DNA of 64,000 nucleotides from NCBI GenBank assembly GCA_947494925.1, contig CANLWS010000001.1, positions 186,001 through 250,000 of the forward strand, written 5' to 3'. The notes under the pieces are model-generated. The model had not been told where the DNA came from. It worked only from the letters and a program-made list of their open reading frames with translations, and did not search any database. The stretch comes from an uncultured Alteromonadaceae bacterium. GTDB taxonomy: Bacteria; Pseudomonadota; Gammaproteobacteria; Enterobacterales; Alteromonadaceae. Positions 44,383-54,412 of the stretch are shown in pieces. The position numbers and the translations under genes are program-made. Numbering within the stretch: position 1 is the first letter of the stretch; every line of letters begins with the position of its first letter.

Positions 44383-45555
44383 TCAGTCAATCAATCGCAC
44401 TGATATTACCTGTTCTATTTCAGCAATGGCTTTTATCACTTCGCCATTTTGCATTCTTTCTACGTCCAGAATGTTGTAAGCCAAATCCCCCCGGCTTTTA
44501 TTCATCATATCCAGCACATTCACATTGTAGTCAGCCAATACAGACAAAACGCTACCCAACACTTTAGGCACGTTTTCGTTTGAAAATATAATCCGCTGCC
44601 CTTCACATCTGGCCATACTGACGGCGGGGAAATTAACGGAGTTTTTGACATTTCCATGTTCCAGAAAGTCCATAATTTGGTTGGCTGCCATCATTGCGCA
44701 GTTTTCCTCAGCTTCGGCAGTTGAAGCGCCAATATGTGGCATTGCAATCACATCGTCGCGGCCGAAAAAATCTGGTTCAGGAAAATCACATATGTACCCT
44801 TTCATTTTGCCTGACTTCAATGCATTGACTATGGCTTTGGGGTCGACAATGGACTCACGGGCAAAATTCACTAGTGTTAAGCCTTCTTTGGCTTGTGACA
44901 GGGCATCATCATTTATCAGATGATGTGTTGCTTCAATAGCCGGCACATGCAGACTCACGTAGTCAGAGTGGGAAAGCAATGAGGGCAGGTTTTCGGCTCT
45001 TTGCACATCGCTGGATAGTCGCCAGGCAGCTTCAATGGACAGCGCCGGATCATATCCAATCACCTCCATACCCAATGCCAACGCCATATCCGCCACCAGC
45101 GAACCTATGGCACCCAGACCAACAATCCCAAGAGTTTTGCCCATCAATTCATTACCGGCAAATTGTTTTTTCTGGGCTTCAAGCATTTTATGTAGCTCAG
45201 CTGCATCCTCAACGTCATGCAGTGTTCTCACATGATCGATGCCGTCTTTTATGCCCCTGGATCCGAGTAATAGACCGGCAAGAACTAATTCTTTAACTGC
45301 ATTGGCATTTGCACCTGGCGTATTAAATACGACAATGCCTCGTTTACTGTAATCGTCAACCGGCACGTTGTTCACGCCAGCACCTGCACGCGCAACCGCC
45401 TGCACTGACTCAGGCAATGTTTCATTGTGTAATTTGTGACTTCGCAATAGGACAGCATCAGGATGCCCGATATCTGACCCTACCTCATACTTATCCCGGC
45501 CAAATCGCTCTAATCCTTTAACTGAAATCTGATTATACGTCTTGATTTTGAACAT
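44383..45555 (-). CDS. serA: D-3-phosphoglycerate dehydrogenase
   Basis: A 390-residue enzyme. The NAD-binding loop is GLGAIG (146-151); ARAGAGVNNVP is near 57-65 and PHIGASTAEAEENCA in the catalytic domain; a C-terminal ACT domain covers about 320-390 (VLGSVLSVLADYNVNVLDM). It oxidises 3-phosphoglycerate in the first step of serine synthesis; the ACT domain usually senses serine. ATG 45555 is chosen, with AAGGAAAGG upstream; a longer frame from 45615 runs into serC and is not needed. It lies 32 bp after serC, so the two form an operon. Confidence 0.92.
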   Translation of the reverse strand: MFKIKTYNQISVKGLERFGRDKYEVGSDIGHPDAVLLRSHKLHNETLPESVQAVARAGAGVNNVPVDDYSKRGIVVFNTPGANANAVKELVLAGLLLGSRGIKDGIDHVRTLHDVEDAAELHKMLEAQKKQFAGNELMGKTLGIVGLGAIGSLVADMALALGMEVIGYDPALSIEAAWRLSSDVQRAENLPSLLSHSDYVSLHVPAIEATHHLINDDALSQAKEGLTLVNFARESIVDPKAIVNALKSGKMKGYICDFPEPDFFGRDDVIAMPHIGASTAEAEENCAMMAANQIMDFLEHGNVKNSVNFPAVSMARCEGQRIIFSNENVPKVLGSVLSVLADYNVNVLDMMNKSRGDLAYNILDVERMQNGEVIKAIAEIEQVISVRLID

Positions 45556-45587
45556 GCCTTTCCTTAAAAAATGAGTGAGGAGCTGTA

Positions 45588-46703
45588 TTAAACATTTACC
45601 TGTAAATAAGCCCAATCGAGCCAGGGCATTAGTGTTTCTAAATCACTTGATTCAACCGTTGCGCCGCACCAGATTCGGAGCCCAGCTGGTGCGTCGCGAT
45701 AAGCACCAATGTCATAAGCAACGGCCTCGTCTGCGAGCAGTTTAATGATGCCTTTTACTTTTTCTTCACTTAGGTCCAGAACAAGACAGACACTGGTATT
45801 CGATCGATGTGCAGAAGAATGGGCTAGAAAATCTATCCAGTCTCGCTGCGCAACAAAACTTTCCAGGATGAAAAGATTTGCTTCGCTGCGGGCAATGGTC
45901 GCTTTAACACCACCAACACTTTCCACCCAGTTGAGGGCATCCAGATAATCAACTACACACAACATAGAAGGTGTATTTATGGTTGCCCCGGTAAACAATC
46001 CCTCGGTGAGTTTCCCACCTTTGGTCATGCGGAATATTTTTGGTAGCGGCCGAGGCGGAGTAAAACTTTCCAGCCTTTCAACTGCTCGGGGACTCAGGAT
46101 CAACATTCCATGTCCGCCTTCTCCGCCCAGGACTTTCTGCCAACTGAAGGTTGTTACATCCAGCTTTTCCCAAGGCATTGTTTGGGCAAATACTGCTGAC
46201 GTAGCGTCGCAAAACGTGAGTCCCGATCTATCATCTGCGATCCAATCTCCATCAGGTACTCGCACACCTGAAGTGGTGCCGTTCCATGTGAAGACCAGGT
46301 CATGGTCACTATTTGCCGCGGAAAGATCGGGTAATTTACCATATTCAGCACTCAGTACTGTCACATCTTCAAGCTGCAATTGCTTGGTAATATCTGTTGC
46401 CCAGCCTTGCCCGAAAGATTCCCAATACAGCACGTCAACGGGACGCTCACCAAGCATGGACCACATGGCCATTTCCATTGCGCCGGTATCTGATGCTGGC
46501 ACAACGGCAACCCTATAGCCTTCTGGCAATCCAAGAATTCGTGCAGTCTCAAGACAGGCTTTTTTTAACGCACTTTTCCCCACAGCAGCGCGATGTGAGC
46601 GCCCCAATACAGAAAGATCAAGTTGCGCGACATCATAACCTGGACGTTTAGTACAAGGACCGGAAGAAAAATTGGGATTAGAAGGTTTAACCGTAGGACG
46701 CAT
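45588..46703 (-). CDS. serC: Phosphoserine aminotransferase (SerC_2 type)
   Basis: A 371-residue PLP enzyme opening [20 protein letters not shown], with the PLP lysine in [14 protein letters not shown] (Lys190) and [13 protein letters not shown]. This is the variant of phosphoserine aminotransferase found in alphaproteobacteria, some gammaproteobacteria and archaea, distinct from E. coli SerC. It makes phosphoserine from 3-phosphohydroxypyruvate and glutamate. First gene of the serC-serA pair. Confidence 0.9.
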   Translation of the reverse strand: MRPTVKPSNPNFSSGPCTKRPGYDVAQLDLSVLGRSHRAAVGKSALKKACLETARILGLPEGYRVAVVPASDTGAMEMAMWSMLGERPVDVLYWESFGQGWATDITKQLQLEDVTVLSAEYGKLPDLSAANSDHDLVFTWNGTTSGVRVPDGDWIADDRSGLTFCDATSAVFAQTMPWEKLDVTTFSWQKVLGGEGGHGMLILSPRAVERLESFTPPRPLPKIFRMTKGGKLTEGLFTGATINTPSMLCVVDYLDALNWVESVGGVKATIARSEANLFILESFVAQRDWIDFLAHSSAHRSNTSVCLVLDLSEEKVKGIIKLLADEAVAYDIGAYRDAPAGLRIWCGATVESSDLETLMPWLDWAYLQVNV

Positions 46704-46815
46704 TGAATGATGTACCTTTGCTATGAGTAAAATTTCGACAAAGATACATCATACAAGCCAATAGCGACATTGGCTTATTCTAATCTGAAATGACTTAGAC
46801 TAACCTGAGGTTAGA

Positions 46816-47943
46816 CTAGGGTTGGATTTTGAAAATGCCCATCCCATCTGTTCCCACATAGATGTAGCCGTCAGCCCCCTGTTTTAAGCTCCTGACGCGA
46901 CCAATCCCTTCTAGCACTTTACTTTGTTTAATCGCTTTATCACCATCGAATTCCACCAGCACCAGGTACTGGAATTTCAGCGAGCCCACCAGCATTTTAC
47001 CTCTCCACTGGGGATACTTATCACTTGTCACAAAAACCATACCTGACGGCGCAATAGAAGGTGTCCATTGCCAGACCGGGTTTTGCATGCCGTCTTTTTC
47101 GGTGAGATCAGTAAAGGAGGTACCACTATAGTTAATGCCGAAGCTCACAACAGGCCAACCATAATTCAGCCCAGCAGCTATCAGATTAATTTCATCACCG
47201 CCTCTTGGTCCATGTTCATGAGCCCAAATACGTCCTGTTTCCGGATGCATCGCCATGCCTTGTGGATTGCGATGACCATACGAATAAACTGAAGGACTCG
47301 CCTTTTCCTGGTCAACAAAAGGATTGTCTTTCGGAATTGAACCGTCTGAATTGATACGATGAATTTTCCCAGCGTCCCTGTCCAGCCTCTGGGGATTTAC
47401 ATCTCGATTTCCCCGATCACCAATGGAAAAATACAAATAACCTTCTTTATCAAACACTATCCGGCTTCCATAATGATGGTTCTTCTCTGTATTTGGATTT
47501 CCATGAAAAATCACTTGCTGTTCAGATAAGGCCAGGTCGGAATACTTTGCACGCATGATAGATGTGTTGGTGCCGTTATCATCTTCACCAAACCCCGAAA
47601 AAGATAAATAAATGTAGTTGTTCTCCGAAAATTTCGGATCGACTTCGATGTCCAGTAGACCACCCTGAGATTTGGCGTTTACTTTGGGGACACCACTGAT
47701 TTTTTGATCGATTAATTTGCCATCTCTAATCAACCGCAACTCGCCTTTCCGGTCTGTAACAAGTATTTCAGAATCATTTATCCAAGCCATCCCCCAAGGA
47801 ACATCTACTCCTTTGGTGACGAGTTCGGCTTTCACCTCAGCGCTGCTTTTATCAACATCGATTTCCGGGCTTTTAGCACAGGCAGATGCACTAATGAGCG
47901 CCAGAGTAATAGCAATAAAACGAGTCGAACTTTTATTCAACAT
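46816..47943 (-). CDS. PQQ-dependent soluble aldose sugar dehydrogenase-like lipoprotein
   Basis: A 375-residue beta-propeller of the GDH-B/aldose sugar dehydrogenase (YliI) type: VPWGMAWINDSEILVTDRKG, GGLLDIEVDPKFSENNYIYL, YGHRNPQGMAMHP, AHEHGPRGGDEINL, and NYGWPVV. A lipobox-like SASAC at residues 17-21 suggests a lipoprotein or signal cleavage nearby. These enzymes oxidise aldoses in the periplasm with PQQ. ATG 47943 follows AAGGAAC; the extension to 47973 is not supported. Not linked to PQQ synthesis genes here. Confidence 0.87.
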   Translation of the reverse strand: MLNKSSTRFIAITLALISASACAKSPEIDVDKSSAEVKAELVTKGVDVPWGMAWINDSEILVTDRKGELRLIRDGKLIDQKISGVPKVNAKSQGGLLDIEVDPKFSENNYIYLSFSGFGEDDNGTNTSIMRAKYSDLALSEQQVIFHGNPNTEKNHHYGSRIVFDKEGYLYFSIGDRGNRDVNPQRLDRDAGKIHRINSDGSIPKDNPFVDQEKASPSVYSYGHRNPQGMAMHPETGRIWAHEHGPRGGDEINLIAAGLNYGWPVVSFGINYSGTSFTDLTEKDGMQNPVWQWTPSIAPSGMVFVTSDKYPQWRGKMLVGSLKFQYLVLVEFDGDKAIKQSKVLEGIGRVRSLKQGADGYIYVGTDGMGIFKIQP

Positions 47944-48239
47944 ATGAGTTCCTTGGGTAAAAACTGATTTCACACAGACTTAATAGTACCGCCTGATTCG
48001 AGCAAAAGATCAACACGAAATCCACAATAGATTGTCAACAGAGCCCTATATTATGCAACTAAGTTGGTTAAAAAAAGTAACTTAAATGTCAAGGTTGCGA
48101 TGAATGTACTATTTGAGTCGATGTAAGAATAAATATACTGGATATTTATACACACTTTTATTAACCTAGTGATTTTTACAGCACTGAAAAGTTTAGAAAA
48201 TGGCTGTTTCCCTGCTAATCAATTTTAAAGGAACTGTTT

Positions 48240-48620
48240 ATGACAACACTTACAGGTAAATTTGAAGTCACAATGCAACCTCAAAGCGACGAGGCATTTG
48301 AGGTTGGAAGATTGACCATAGATAAAACCTATGCAGGCGATGTAACTGGTCAAGGTAAGGGACAAATGCTGAGTCACATGACTGAAGTTAAAGGATCGGC
48401 TGGGTATGTGGCAGTGGAGAAGTTCACGGGCACCGTGCAGGGAAAAAAGGGCAGCTTTGTGCTCCTTCATACTGGGGTAATGGATAAAGGTGAACAGTCA
48501 TTATTGATTCGGATTGTGCCTGACTCCGGCTCTGAAGAATTGAAAGGCATTTCTGGGGAAATGGGCATCGATATCAAAGAGGGCCAACATTTTTATACCC
48601 TGAATTATCAATTTGCCTAG
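48240..48620 (+). CDS. DUF3224 domain protein
   Basis: A 126-residue single-domain protein. The features TGKFEVTMQPQ, RLTIDKTYAGDVTGQGKGQM, GSFVLLHTGVMDKG, LRGI-type turn (LKGISGEMGIDI) and a terminal YTLNYQFA match DUF3224, a lipocalin-like or allene-oxide-cyclase-barrel-like family of unknown function. No signal peptide. ATG preceded by AAAGGAAC. Confidence 0.85.
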   Translation: MTTLTGKFEVTMQPQSDEAFEVGRLTIDKTYAGDVTGQGKGQMLSHMTEVKGSAGYVAVEKFTGTVQGKKGSFVLLHTGVMDKGEQSLLIRIVPDSGSEELKGISGEMGIDIKEGQHFYTLNYQFA

Positions 48621-48719
48621 AAAAACGCGCACATCAAACATGAATCTTTCACCTGCCATTTCTTAGTCATAGGAAATTCTTGAGTAAGAGGTGGTGGAGT
48701 AAAACCAACAAACATTGCA

Positions 48720-48738
48720 AATGATAACCATTCGCATT
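48720..48738. promoter_or_regulatory. Fur box upstream of DUF6746 gene
   Basis: AATGATAACCATTCGCATT, close to the 19-bp Fur consensus (alternating GATAAT units), 35 bp upstream of the next ATG. It indicates repression by iron. Confidence 0.75.
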
Positions 48739-48772
48739 AAGATGACGAAACCTGTTCATTTCTGGAAAAACA

Positions 48773-49162
48773 ATGAAACTTATCTCATCTATGTTGCTTT
48801 GCTCTGCCTTAGCCTATAGCGCCCAAATCTCTGCTGACGAAAAATACAATCACTTCCCCTCGTTGGATGCCCCCGACCTAAAAACAGCACTGTGCAATTT
48901 GAAAAGTTATAACGACAAACTGTTAGCCATCACCAATCATGAATCTTTATCAGCAGTTGATATGGTGAAAGTGCATGAATTGACTTACACCCTTGAAAAT
49001 GCACTTGTGAAAATGCAAAGCGACTTGGCCATAATGGCAGCCGATCTGGAAGAAGTTCATCTTGCATCGGAAAAACTCGATCAGGACTCCTTGAAGCAAT
49101 ACAACAAAAAGTACTTTGCCAAATCAAAGCTGCTGACGTCTCCAATAAACTGTAAGAGTTAG
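48773..49162 (+). CDS. DUF6746-like secreted protein, probably iron-regulated
   Basis: A 129-residue protein with a signal peptide (about 21 residues, ending QISA). The mature part is helical, with the LTYTLENAL...LEEVHLASEKLD pattern I associate with DUF6746, a small uncharacterised periplasmic family. Two cysteines (ALCNL and the C-terminal NCKS) may pair. A Fur box lies directly upstream, and the neighbours are a PepSY protein and a siderophore receptor, so a role in iron stress is likely but the function is unknown. Confidence 0.78.
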   Translation: MKLISSMLLCSALAYSAQISADEKYNHFPSLDAPDLKTALCNLKSYNDKLLAITNHESLSAVDMVKVHELTYTLENALVKMQSDLAIMAADLEEVHLASEKLDQDSLKQYNKKYFAKSKLLTSPINCKS

Positions 49163-49182
49163 GTATAGAGGCTCCCAATACC

Positions 49183-49204
49183 AAGTGGCATTTTAATGCC
49201 ACTT
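49183..49204. terminator. Probable hairpin terminator between convergent genes
   Basis: A 10-bp perfect stem (AAGTGGCATT / AATGCCACTT) with a 2-nt loop, between the convergent DUF6746 and PepSY genes. The T tract is short on both strands, so termination strength is uncertain. Confidence 0.55.
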
Positions 49205-49264
49205 TGATCAGCTTTTTCGGGGTTCGACCTATTTCTCAGAAATCACCACTGCTTATCCTGCGTT

Positions 49265-50686
49265 TTAGTTAGTAGCCCCTTTCCGCAGTTTCAAGTTCAC
49301 TGTGAGCAGGTAAAAGGCCAGCAATGCCAATGGCAGGTTTATTTGCAAGGAAGCAATACTAAACGCTGCGTATCCGTATTTGATGACGTAACCCGCAATA
49401 AATAGCAATAACGATACAGCCAGTGACAGCTTAAGTTGAGATATCAAAGCCTGGCTATCTTTCTGCCTGGTTGACAAGGCCAATATAACGACTAATCCAA
49501 ACCAAACTAAAGCATCAAGACGAACATCAATAAACAAGTTGAATAAGGCGCTGATGCACAAAACAACGGGAGTCCCCCAGACAAAGCCCGGCCACCATTG
49601 ATTGATTACATCTGATGTTTTTCGCTTCTTCAGCCAAATATTAATGCCGGTTACTGATACCACGGTTAGCATCATTCCCAGTACAAAATAGAGTAACTTA
49701 CTTGCCAAGCCTGCGAAGTCGCCAAAATGAAGGCGATACATAGAGTAAATGATTTGTTTTCCCACCTCTCCATCACGGTAATTCCCCGTTTCCAGAAAAT
49801 TACCTTCAACGTCAAAGCGATAATTCTCAGAATAAATCAAACGGCCAGGCTGTTTGACATAGATCTCAATAAACTGCGCAGGAGTATCCGGTTCGTGTAC
49901 AGTTAAAAAAATAAGTTCACCTGCTGGATCATGTTTTTGAACATACTCTATCGCTCGGCCCACATCAGGCCTTTGCAACGACTGTTCCAAATGAGGTTCC
50001 GGTGTAAAAACTTCATCTACAACAGCCTGGTTGTCGCCAGAATAAAACGCTTGAGAAACCACTACGATCAAGATACTCGCCAAACCAAAGTAAGCACCCG
50101 TTACCCCAATCATTAGGTGAAAAGGTGAAGCCCACACACTAAAGCGGTTATGCAGATCGATATTTTCCTGTAATCCAGTGCCTCCTCGGCGAAATCTGAA
50201 GGCGTCCTTAATGATACGAGGATGTGCAAAAAAGCCAGATAATATCAGTGCACAAAGTAATGCACCAAACGCACTGACCAGGATCATTCCAACGTTCTTT
50301 GGCAAGTGTAGATAAAGATGTAAATCTACCAGCATCTTGGTCCAATGGGACTCTTCAATTTCCCCTAAAGAGCCGCCTCTATTCACAAAATGCGCAACGT
50401 GATCGTTTTCAACCACCAGACGAGGAATACCCGAGGTGGGGAAAACCATATGCATGTGGTCAGTATCGTCATCATAAGTTGAGACAAAGTTATCGTAGGC
50501 CTTTTCAACAGTGGCCAGGTCAAACGCGGTTGACTCCGCTACTGTCGGCTGCTCCCAACGTTCAAACTCTTGATGAAACACTGCTAAAGAACCGGATAGG
50601 CAAATCATGTACATGAAAGCGCTAATAAACAGCCCTAACCATTTGTGTGCTGAGAGTGAGCGTTTACTTATTGAACTAGAATTCAT
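49265..50686 (-). CDS. PepSY-associated membrane protein (siderophore-iron reductase-like)
   Basis: A 473-residue protein with about four to seven membrane helices. The N-terminal pattern LSAHKWLGLFISAFMYMICL, SGSLAVF is the PepSY_TM family mark (first helix with His); NRFSVWASPFHLMIGVTGAY contains another helix with conserved His. Such proteins in TonB-receptor operons are thought to reduce ferric siderophores or heme-type complexes at the inner membrane. It is the third gene of the Fur-controlled transcript, 21 bp after its neighbour. Confidence 0.87.
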   Translation of the reverse strand: MNSSSISKRSLSAHKWLGLFISAFMYMICLSGSLAVFHQEFERWEQPTVAESTAFDLATVEKAYDNFVSTYDDDTDHMHMVFPTSGIPRLVVENDHVAHFVNRGGSLGEIEESHWTKMLVDLHLYLHLPKNVGMILVSAFGALLCALILSGFFAHPRIIKDAFRFRRGGTGLQENIDLHNRFSVWASPFHLMIGVTGAYFGLASILIVVVSQAFYSGDNQAVVDEVFTPEPHLEQSLQRPDVGRAIEYVQKHDPAGELIFLTVHEPDTPAQFIEIYVKQPGRLIYSENYRFDVEGNFLETGNYRDGEVGKQIIYSMYRLHFGDFAGLASKLLYFVLGMMLTVVSVTGINIWLKKRKTSDVINQWWPGFVWGTPVVLCISALFNLFIDVRLDALVWFGLVVILALSTRQKDSQALISQLKLSLAVSLLLFIAGYVIKYGYAAFSIASLQINLPLALLAFYLLTVNLKLRKGATN

Positions 50687-50707
50687 TTTATTGCACTTTC
50701 TTTTGAG

Positions 50708-51238
50708 TTAAAAAAACAGATAAAGACCAGCGAGCAACGTGCCCAATACGCTAAAAATAAGCGGCATTCGTTTTTGCTCAGAAACTAAATGCCAGAACGA
50801 AAGGATTGCCCAGACGAGCGGCAATAAAATGATCCCCACTGCGAGCTGTGTTGGTCTGTCTATGGGCAATACGTTGGCGAAAGCAATGACCATAATACTG
50901 CTGACAAGCATAAGTACTATGAGGTGATAAACAACATACCAACTGTGAATGGCCACTGATTTACCCTGCCAACGAATGGGCATCTCGCTTTTTTCAATGT
51001 GCTTGGGTATCGATTGTTTCTTTTGCTCACTGAAAATCCCCAGCCACACGAAAATGGCCGGGACACTCAGAGCAAACACTGTCCCGTATTCAGCACCGCT
51101 ATTCATCACCCACAGGGGCAAAGTTGCCAACAAGCAACTCCATCCGCAGACCGCAAGCACATGAGAATGACGCTTCCAGCTTATGTACAACAAGTAGCTT
51201 CCCATCACACCGAACAACACAGCCAGTACCATGATCAT
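50708..51238 (-). CDS. Small inner-membrane protein of the iron operon
   Basis: A 176-residue protein with five or six predicted membrane segments and no motif I recognise. ATG 51238 is preceded by GGAGAAAG. It lies between the siderophore receptor and PepSY genes with very short gaps, so it is probably cotranscribed and iron-related. A helper for the PepSY reductase is one guess. It may correspond to one of the uncharacterised DUF families common in such operons. Confidence 0.7.
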   Translation of the reverse strand: MIMVLAVLFGVMGSYLLYISWKRHSHVLAVCGWSCLLATLPLWVMNSGAEYGTVFALSVPAIFVWLGIFSEQKKQSIPKHIEKSEMPIRWQGKSVAIHSWYVVYHLIVLMLVSSIMVIAFANVLPIDRPTQLAVGIILLPLVWAILSFWHLVSEQKRMPLIFSVLGTLLAGLYLFF

Positions 51239-51259
51239 GACTTTCTCCACTGTTAGTGA

Positions 51260-53386
51260 TCAGAAACGGTAGGTTAAGCTGCCATTTACACTTCTGCGTA
51301 AGCCGGGGAAACAGTCTCCACGAGTCAAACAAGAAGTAAGGTATTCCTTGTCAGTGACATTTCTAATGTTAAGTGCAAGGTCTAGATTTTCAGACACTTG
51401 GTAGCCGAGCATAATGTCGCCGAGGGTATAGCTTGGTGTTCTATATTCAAGCGCCGCAGTTTCAGACACGCTTTCGCCCACATAGCGCACACCTGCACCA
51501 AGGCTGAATCCTGGCAACCATTTCTGGGCATCCCACATCACCCAGATAGAACCATTGCTATCGGGTGTTCCCGCTAGATTAAATCCATTCGGATCTTCCG
51601 CATCCAGGGTTGAATAAGCAAGCTGCATACTGATGTCATCAAGATTGAATTTCGCCTCAAATTCAACCCCGCTAAGGGAAGATTCACCTTGCTGTTGACC
51701 TGCATCTGCAGGAAGTGAATTGGGGTTGGGCAAATTACTAATATCGATATCAAAGTAGGCGACAGTGAAAAAACCCGGGAAGTTTCTGGGTTCATATTTC
51801 AGACCGACTTCTACCTGCTGACCTTCTTCCGGCTCCAATTGATCGCCAGAAAGTGTTGTCCCTACTACTGTTTCAAAAGATTCTGAATAACTGATATATG
51901 GGGAAACACCGTTGTCGAACTTGTATAGGAAACCAGCACTCAAAGACAGGGCATCATCATTTTGCTGACTCGTACCATTGTCATTGTCTACATCGTCATA
52001 GCGAAGACCAAGCGTAATACGCCAATTGTCCCAGGATATTTGGTCGGATACATACAAGCCGACATCTTTCACGTTTTGAATTGGATTGTCTGTATATATT
52101 GCATCAAAGATGGCCTGGTCCGGTGCGCCTGTGTAAACAGGATTGGCAAGGTTTAACACATAACGTAAATCGCCGGTGAGCGCGCCACCACCATAGTAGT
52201 AAGCAACATTGTTATCTGTTTCAACATCCTGATATTGCACCCCAACTAACACTTCATGCTCAATGCTGCCGGTATTTACAAAACCACTTAATCTCACGTC
52301 AAGCGCAAGCTGTTCGAAGGTATTATCAGCTTGATAAAACGAGCGAGCTACGGTTGCATTAGACGTACTTGATGAACCCAAATACCGACTGGCGCCATCC
52401 CCAAAGAAAGTTGGCCAAGCCTGATGATAATCGGCTTCACCATCGCGCCACAATGCTGTACCGCTCAGCGTAAAATTGTCATTCAATGAATGTTCTAAAA
52501 GCACTGTTAACTGGGTAGACTCAGTATCAAACTTGTTGAATTCCGGTTCACCTGCATACACATCTGCATCGAGGAAAGTGCCGTCTGATAAGGGCTGAAG
52601 CGTACCCTCGACTGGTATAAATTGAGAGCCTGTATCGCTTTGAGTATCTTGGTAGAGTCCAATAACGGTGATACTGGTATCATCTGACGGCATGAAAGTC
52701 AGAGAAGGCATTAGTACTAGAGTGTCGTCTTCTACGTAGTCGACCTGTGTATCCGAGTCTCTGTATAGACCTACAAATCGCCCTAACACATTTTCCTTTT
52801 CAGTCAGTGCACCGTTAAAATCCAAGCCAAGTTGCTTGCGGCTATAGTTACCTACTTGGGCAAAAATTTCATTTGACGAATCCGGTCTCGGCGTTTTACT
52901 AACCGCATTCACAAGACCACCGGCAGAACCTTGTCCGTAAAGCACAGAAGCGGGTCCTTTTAAAACCTCTACTTGTTCCAGCGTGTATATTTCAGCCCGC
53001 GTTGTATTGTAACTACCAAATAATTCTTGTATCGAATCGCGGTAGCGTGGTGCTGCCAATCCTCTTATCCGTATCCAGTCGCCACGTGTTGCGAACCCGA
53101 AAGTTTCAGCAGATACACCAGCCATGTAAGATGTTGTTTGTGAGAGGTTCAATGATCCCTTTTGCAGAAATTCATCAATGCTTTCGATAGACACTGAGCG
53201 TGCGGTTTCAACAATAGGTGTATTTGATTTAGTTGCGCCAAATCGTGACAAACTGCCAACAACTTCCACAACTTCTACTTCGCTTTCATCAGTGGCATTG
53301 ATGTCTTCTGCCAAGACCCCAGCAGAAAAAGTAAACAAGGTCGACGCTAAAAGTGGATAGGAAAATTTTGTTATAAGTGTGTTCAA
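51260..53386 (-). CDS. TonB-dependent siderophore receptor
   Basis: A 708-residue outer-membrane receptor. It has a signal peptide (ending SAGVLA), a TonB box VEVVEVVG, and a plug with WIRIRGLAAPRYRD, EQVEVLKGPASVLYGQGSAGG, LVNAVSKTP. The barrel ends in SVNGSLTYRF. The plug pattern VEVLKGPASVLYGQGSAGGL is that of ferric-hydroxamate/ferrichrome-type receptors (FhuA/FhuE/FcuA). A strong Fur box lies upstream. It heads a three-gene operon with a membrane protein and a PepSY reductase. Exact siderophore unknown. Confidence 0.92.
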   Translation of the reverse strand: MNTLITKFSYPLLASTLFTFSAGVLAEDINATDESEVEVVEVVGSLSRFGATKSNTPIVETARSVSIESIDEFLQKGSLNLSQTTSYMAGVSAETFGFATRGDWIRIRGLAAPRYRDSIQELFGSYNTTRAEIYTLEQVEVLKGPASVLYGQGSAGGLVNAVSKTPRPDSSNEIFAQVGNYSRKQLGLDFNGALTEKENVLGRFVGLYRDSDTQVDYVEDDTLVLMPSLTFMPSDDTSITVIGLYQDTQSDTGSQFIPVEGTLQPLSDGTFLDADVYAGEPEFNKFDTESTQLTVLLEHSLNDNFTLSGTALWRDGEADYHQAWPTFFGDGASRYLGSSSTSNATVARSFYQADNTFEQLALDVRLSGFVNTGSIEHEVLVGVQYQDVETDNNVAYYYGGGALTGDLRYVLNLANPVYTGAPDQAIFDAIYTDNPIQNVKDVGLYVSDQISWDNWRITLGLRYDDVDNDNGTSQQNDDALSLSAGFLYKFDNGVSPYISYSESFETVVGTTLSGDQLEPEEGQQVEVGLKYEPRNFPGFFTVAYFDIDISNLPNPNSLPADAGQQQGESSLSGVEFEAKFNLDDISMQLAYSTLDAEDPNGFNLAGTPDSNGSIWVMWDAQKWLPGFSLGAGVRYVGESVSETAALEYRTPSYTLGDIMLGYQVSENLDLALNIRNVTDKEYLTSCLTRGDCFPGLRRSVNGSLTYRF

Positions 53387-53416
53387 AGTAAAATCCGCAT
53401 TATTTTATTCTGTCGC

Positions 53417-53435
53417 GAATGATAATGATTTTCAT
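53417..53435. promoter_or_regulatory. Fur box upstream of siderophore receptor operon
   Basis: AATGATAATGATTTTCATT, close to the Fur consensus, about 30 bp upstream of the receptor start. Iron starvation should switch the operon on. Confidence 0.85.
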
Positions 53436-53706
53436 TTAGTTTTGAAAGGGGGGATTGAAACTTTTTGCAATTGCTCATTGGAACATGCTCAATTCTGTCC
53501 TGTAATAATCAATAGAAGGCGCTATGCATTAAATGGGATATCAGAGGAAATTTGCTAGCAGCAGAGATTCAGACAAGCTGACATGGAAAAATCTGCCCTC
53601 AGAATTTGGGGTAGAGACAAACTGACCAACCAGGGTAAGTCAGTTTGAAGAGCAGCGTAAGGAGTGTGCGGCTAAGTCAGGATACGCAATAAAAACCAAT
53701 TTATGG
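53436..53706. other. Intergenic region with an inverted repeat
   Basis: About 270 bp without a supported gene between the receptor Fur box and the end of the cupin gene. It contains a perfect 9-bp inverted repeat (CAAACTGAC / GTCAGTTTG, 53618-53626 and 53639-53647) with a 12-nt loop, but no T tract, so it may be an operator or weak terminator. Confidence 0.5.
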
Positions 53707-54183
53707 CTATTTAGATTCGGATGCCTTCGCCGTCACTTCTTTGGGCAGCTCTACGCCTTTGCTGTTCCATTTCATCACTACAAATTTGAGCGGGGTTTTA
53801 CCGGTATTAAAAACGCCATGCACATCCCAGGGGGCGGCATACAAAATATCGCCTTTTTTGGCAGCGAATACTTCGCCATTCAGACTCCACTCCCCCTCCC
53901 CTTCTATCACCATCAAGAATTCTTCTTCAACATGCTTGTGTGGTGGGTGAACCTCATGCCCCGGCTCAATGACAGCGACCCCTGTCAAAGTGTCCTTGGT
54001 GCCAATAGTCTGGCCTGCAAAATAGGTATAAAACACACTGCCATCAAATTGCGTCGGACTGGCTTGCTTCTGCCCCACCACTTTGGACTGCATGTTTTGT
54101 TCTGCCGCTTGGGCCGCTAACGTTGTGGCAGCCAGGGGGAGAATAGTGATGCAAGATAGCATTGCTTTTGCGAACCGGATCAT
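53707..54183 (-). CDS. Secreted cupin-domain protein
   Basis: A 158-residue protein with a signal peptide (ending TLAAQA). A single cupin barrel holds the metal motif EVHPPHKHVEEEFLMVIEGE (H-x-H-x3-E pattern) and the second motif DVHGVFNTGKTPL. It is a small periplasmic cupin that could bind a metal and act as an isomerase, dioxygenase or lyase; the substrate is not evident. It is a single gene, divergent from the ABC exporter genes. Confidence 0.85.
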   Translation of the reverse strand: MIRFAKAMLSCITILPLAATTLAAQAAEQNMQSKVVGQKQASPTQFDGSVFYTYFAGQTIGTKDTLTGVAVIEPGHEVHPPHKHVEEEFLMVIEGEGEWSLNGEVFAAKKGDILYAAPWDVHGVFNTGKTPLKFVVMKWNSKGVELPKEVTAKASESK

Positions 54184-54412
54184 AACGGGAAGCCTTTTCT
54201 TATTTGTTTAAGAGTGAATTTATTACTTTATTTTAAGTAATGAGAAACTGCCATTATTTCGCCTTACGTTTTTTATTATGCCAATAGATTAAAGCGCTAA
54301 TCGGTGTTCAAGACAGCACTCCATGACCAAATCGTGACTTTTGGCACTTACTAACTGTCGGGTATTTGCCAAACAATGCACTGAAAACTACGAGATTTGT
54401 TTGAGGGTTAAC

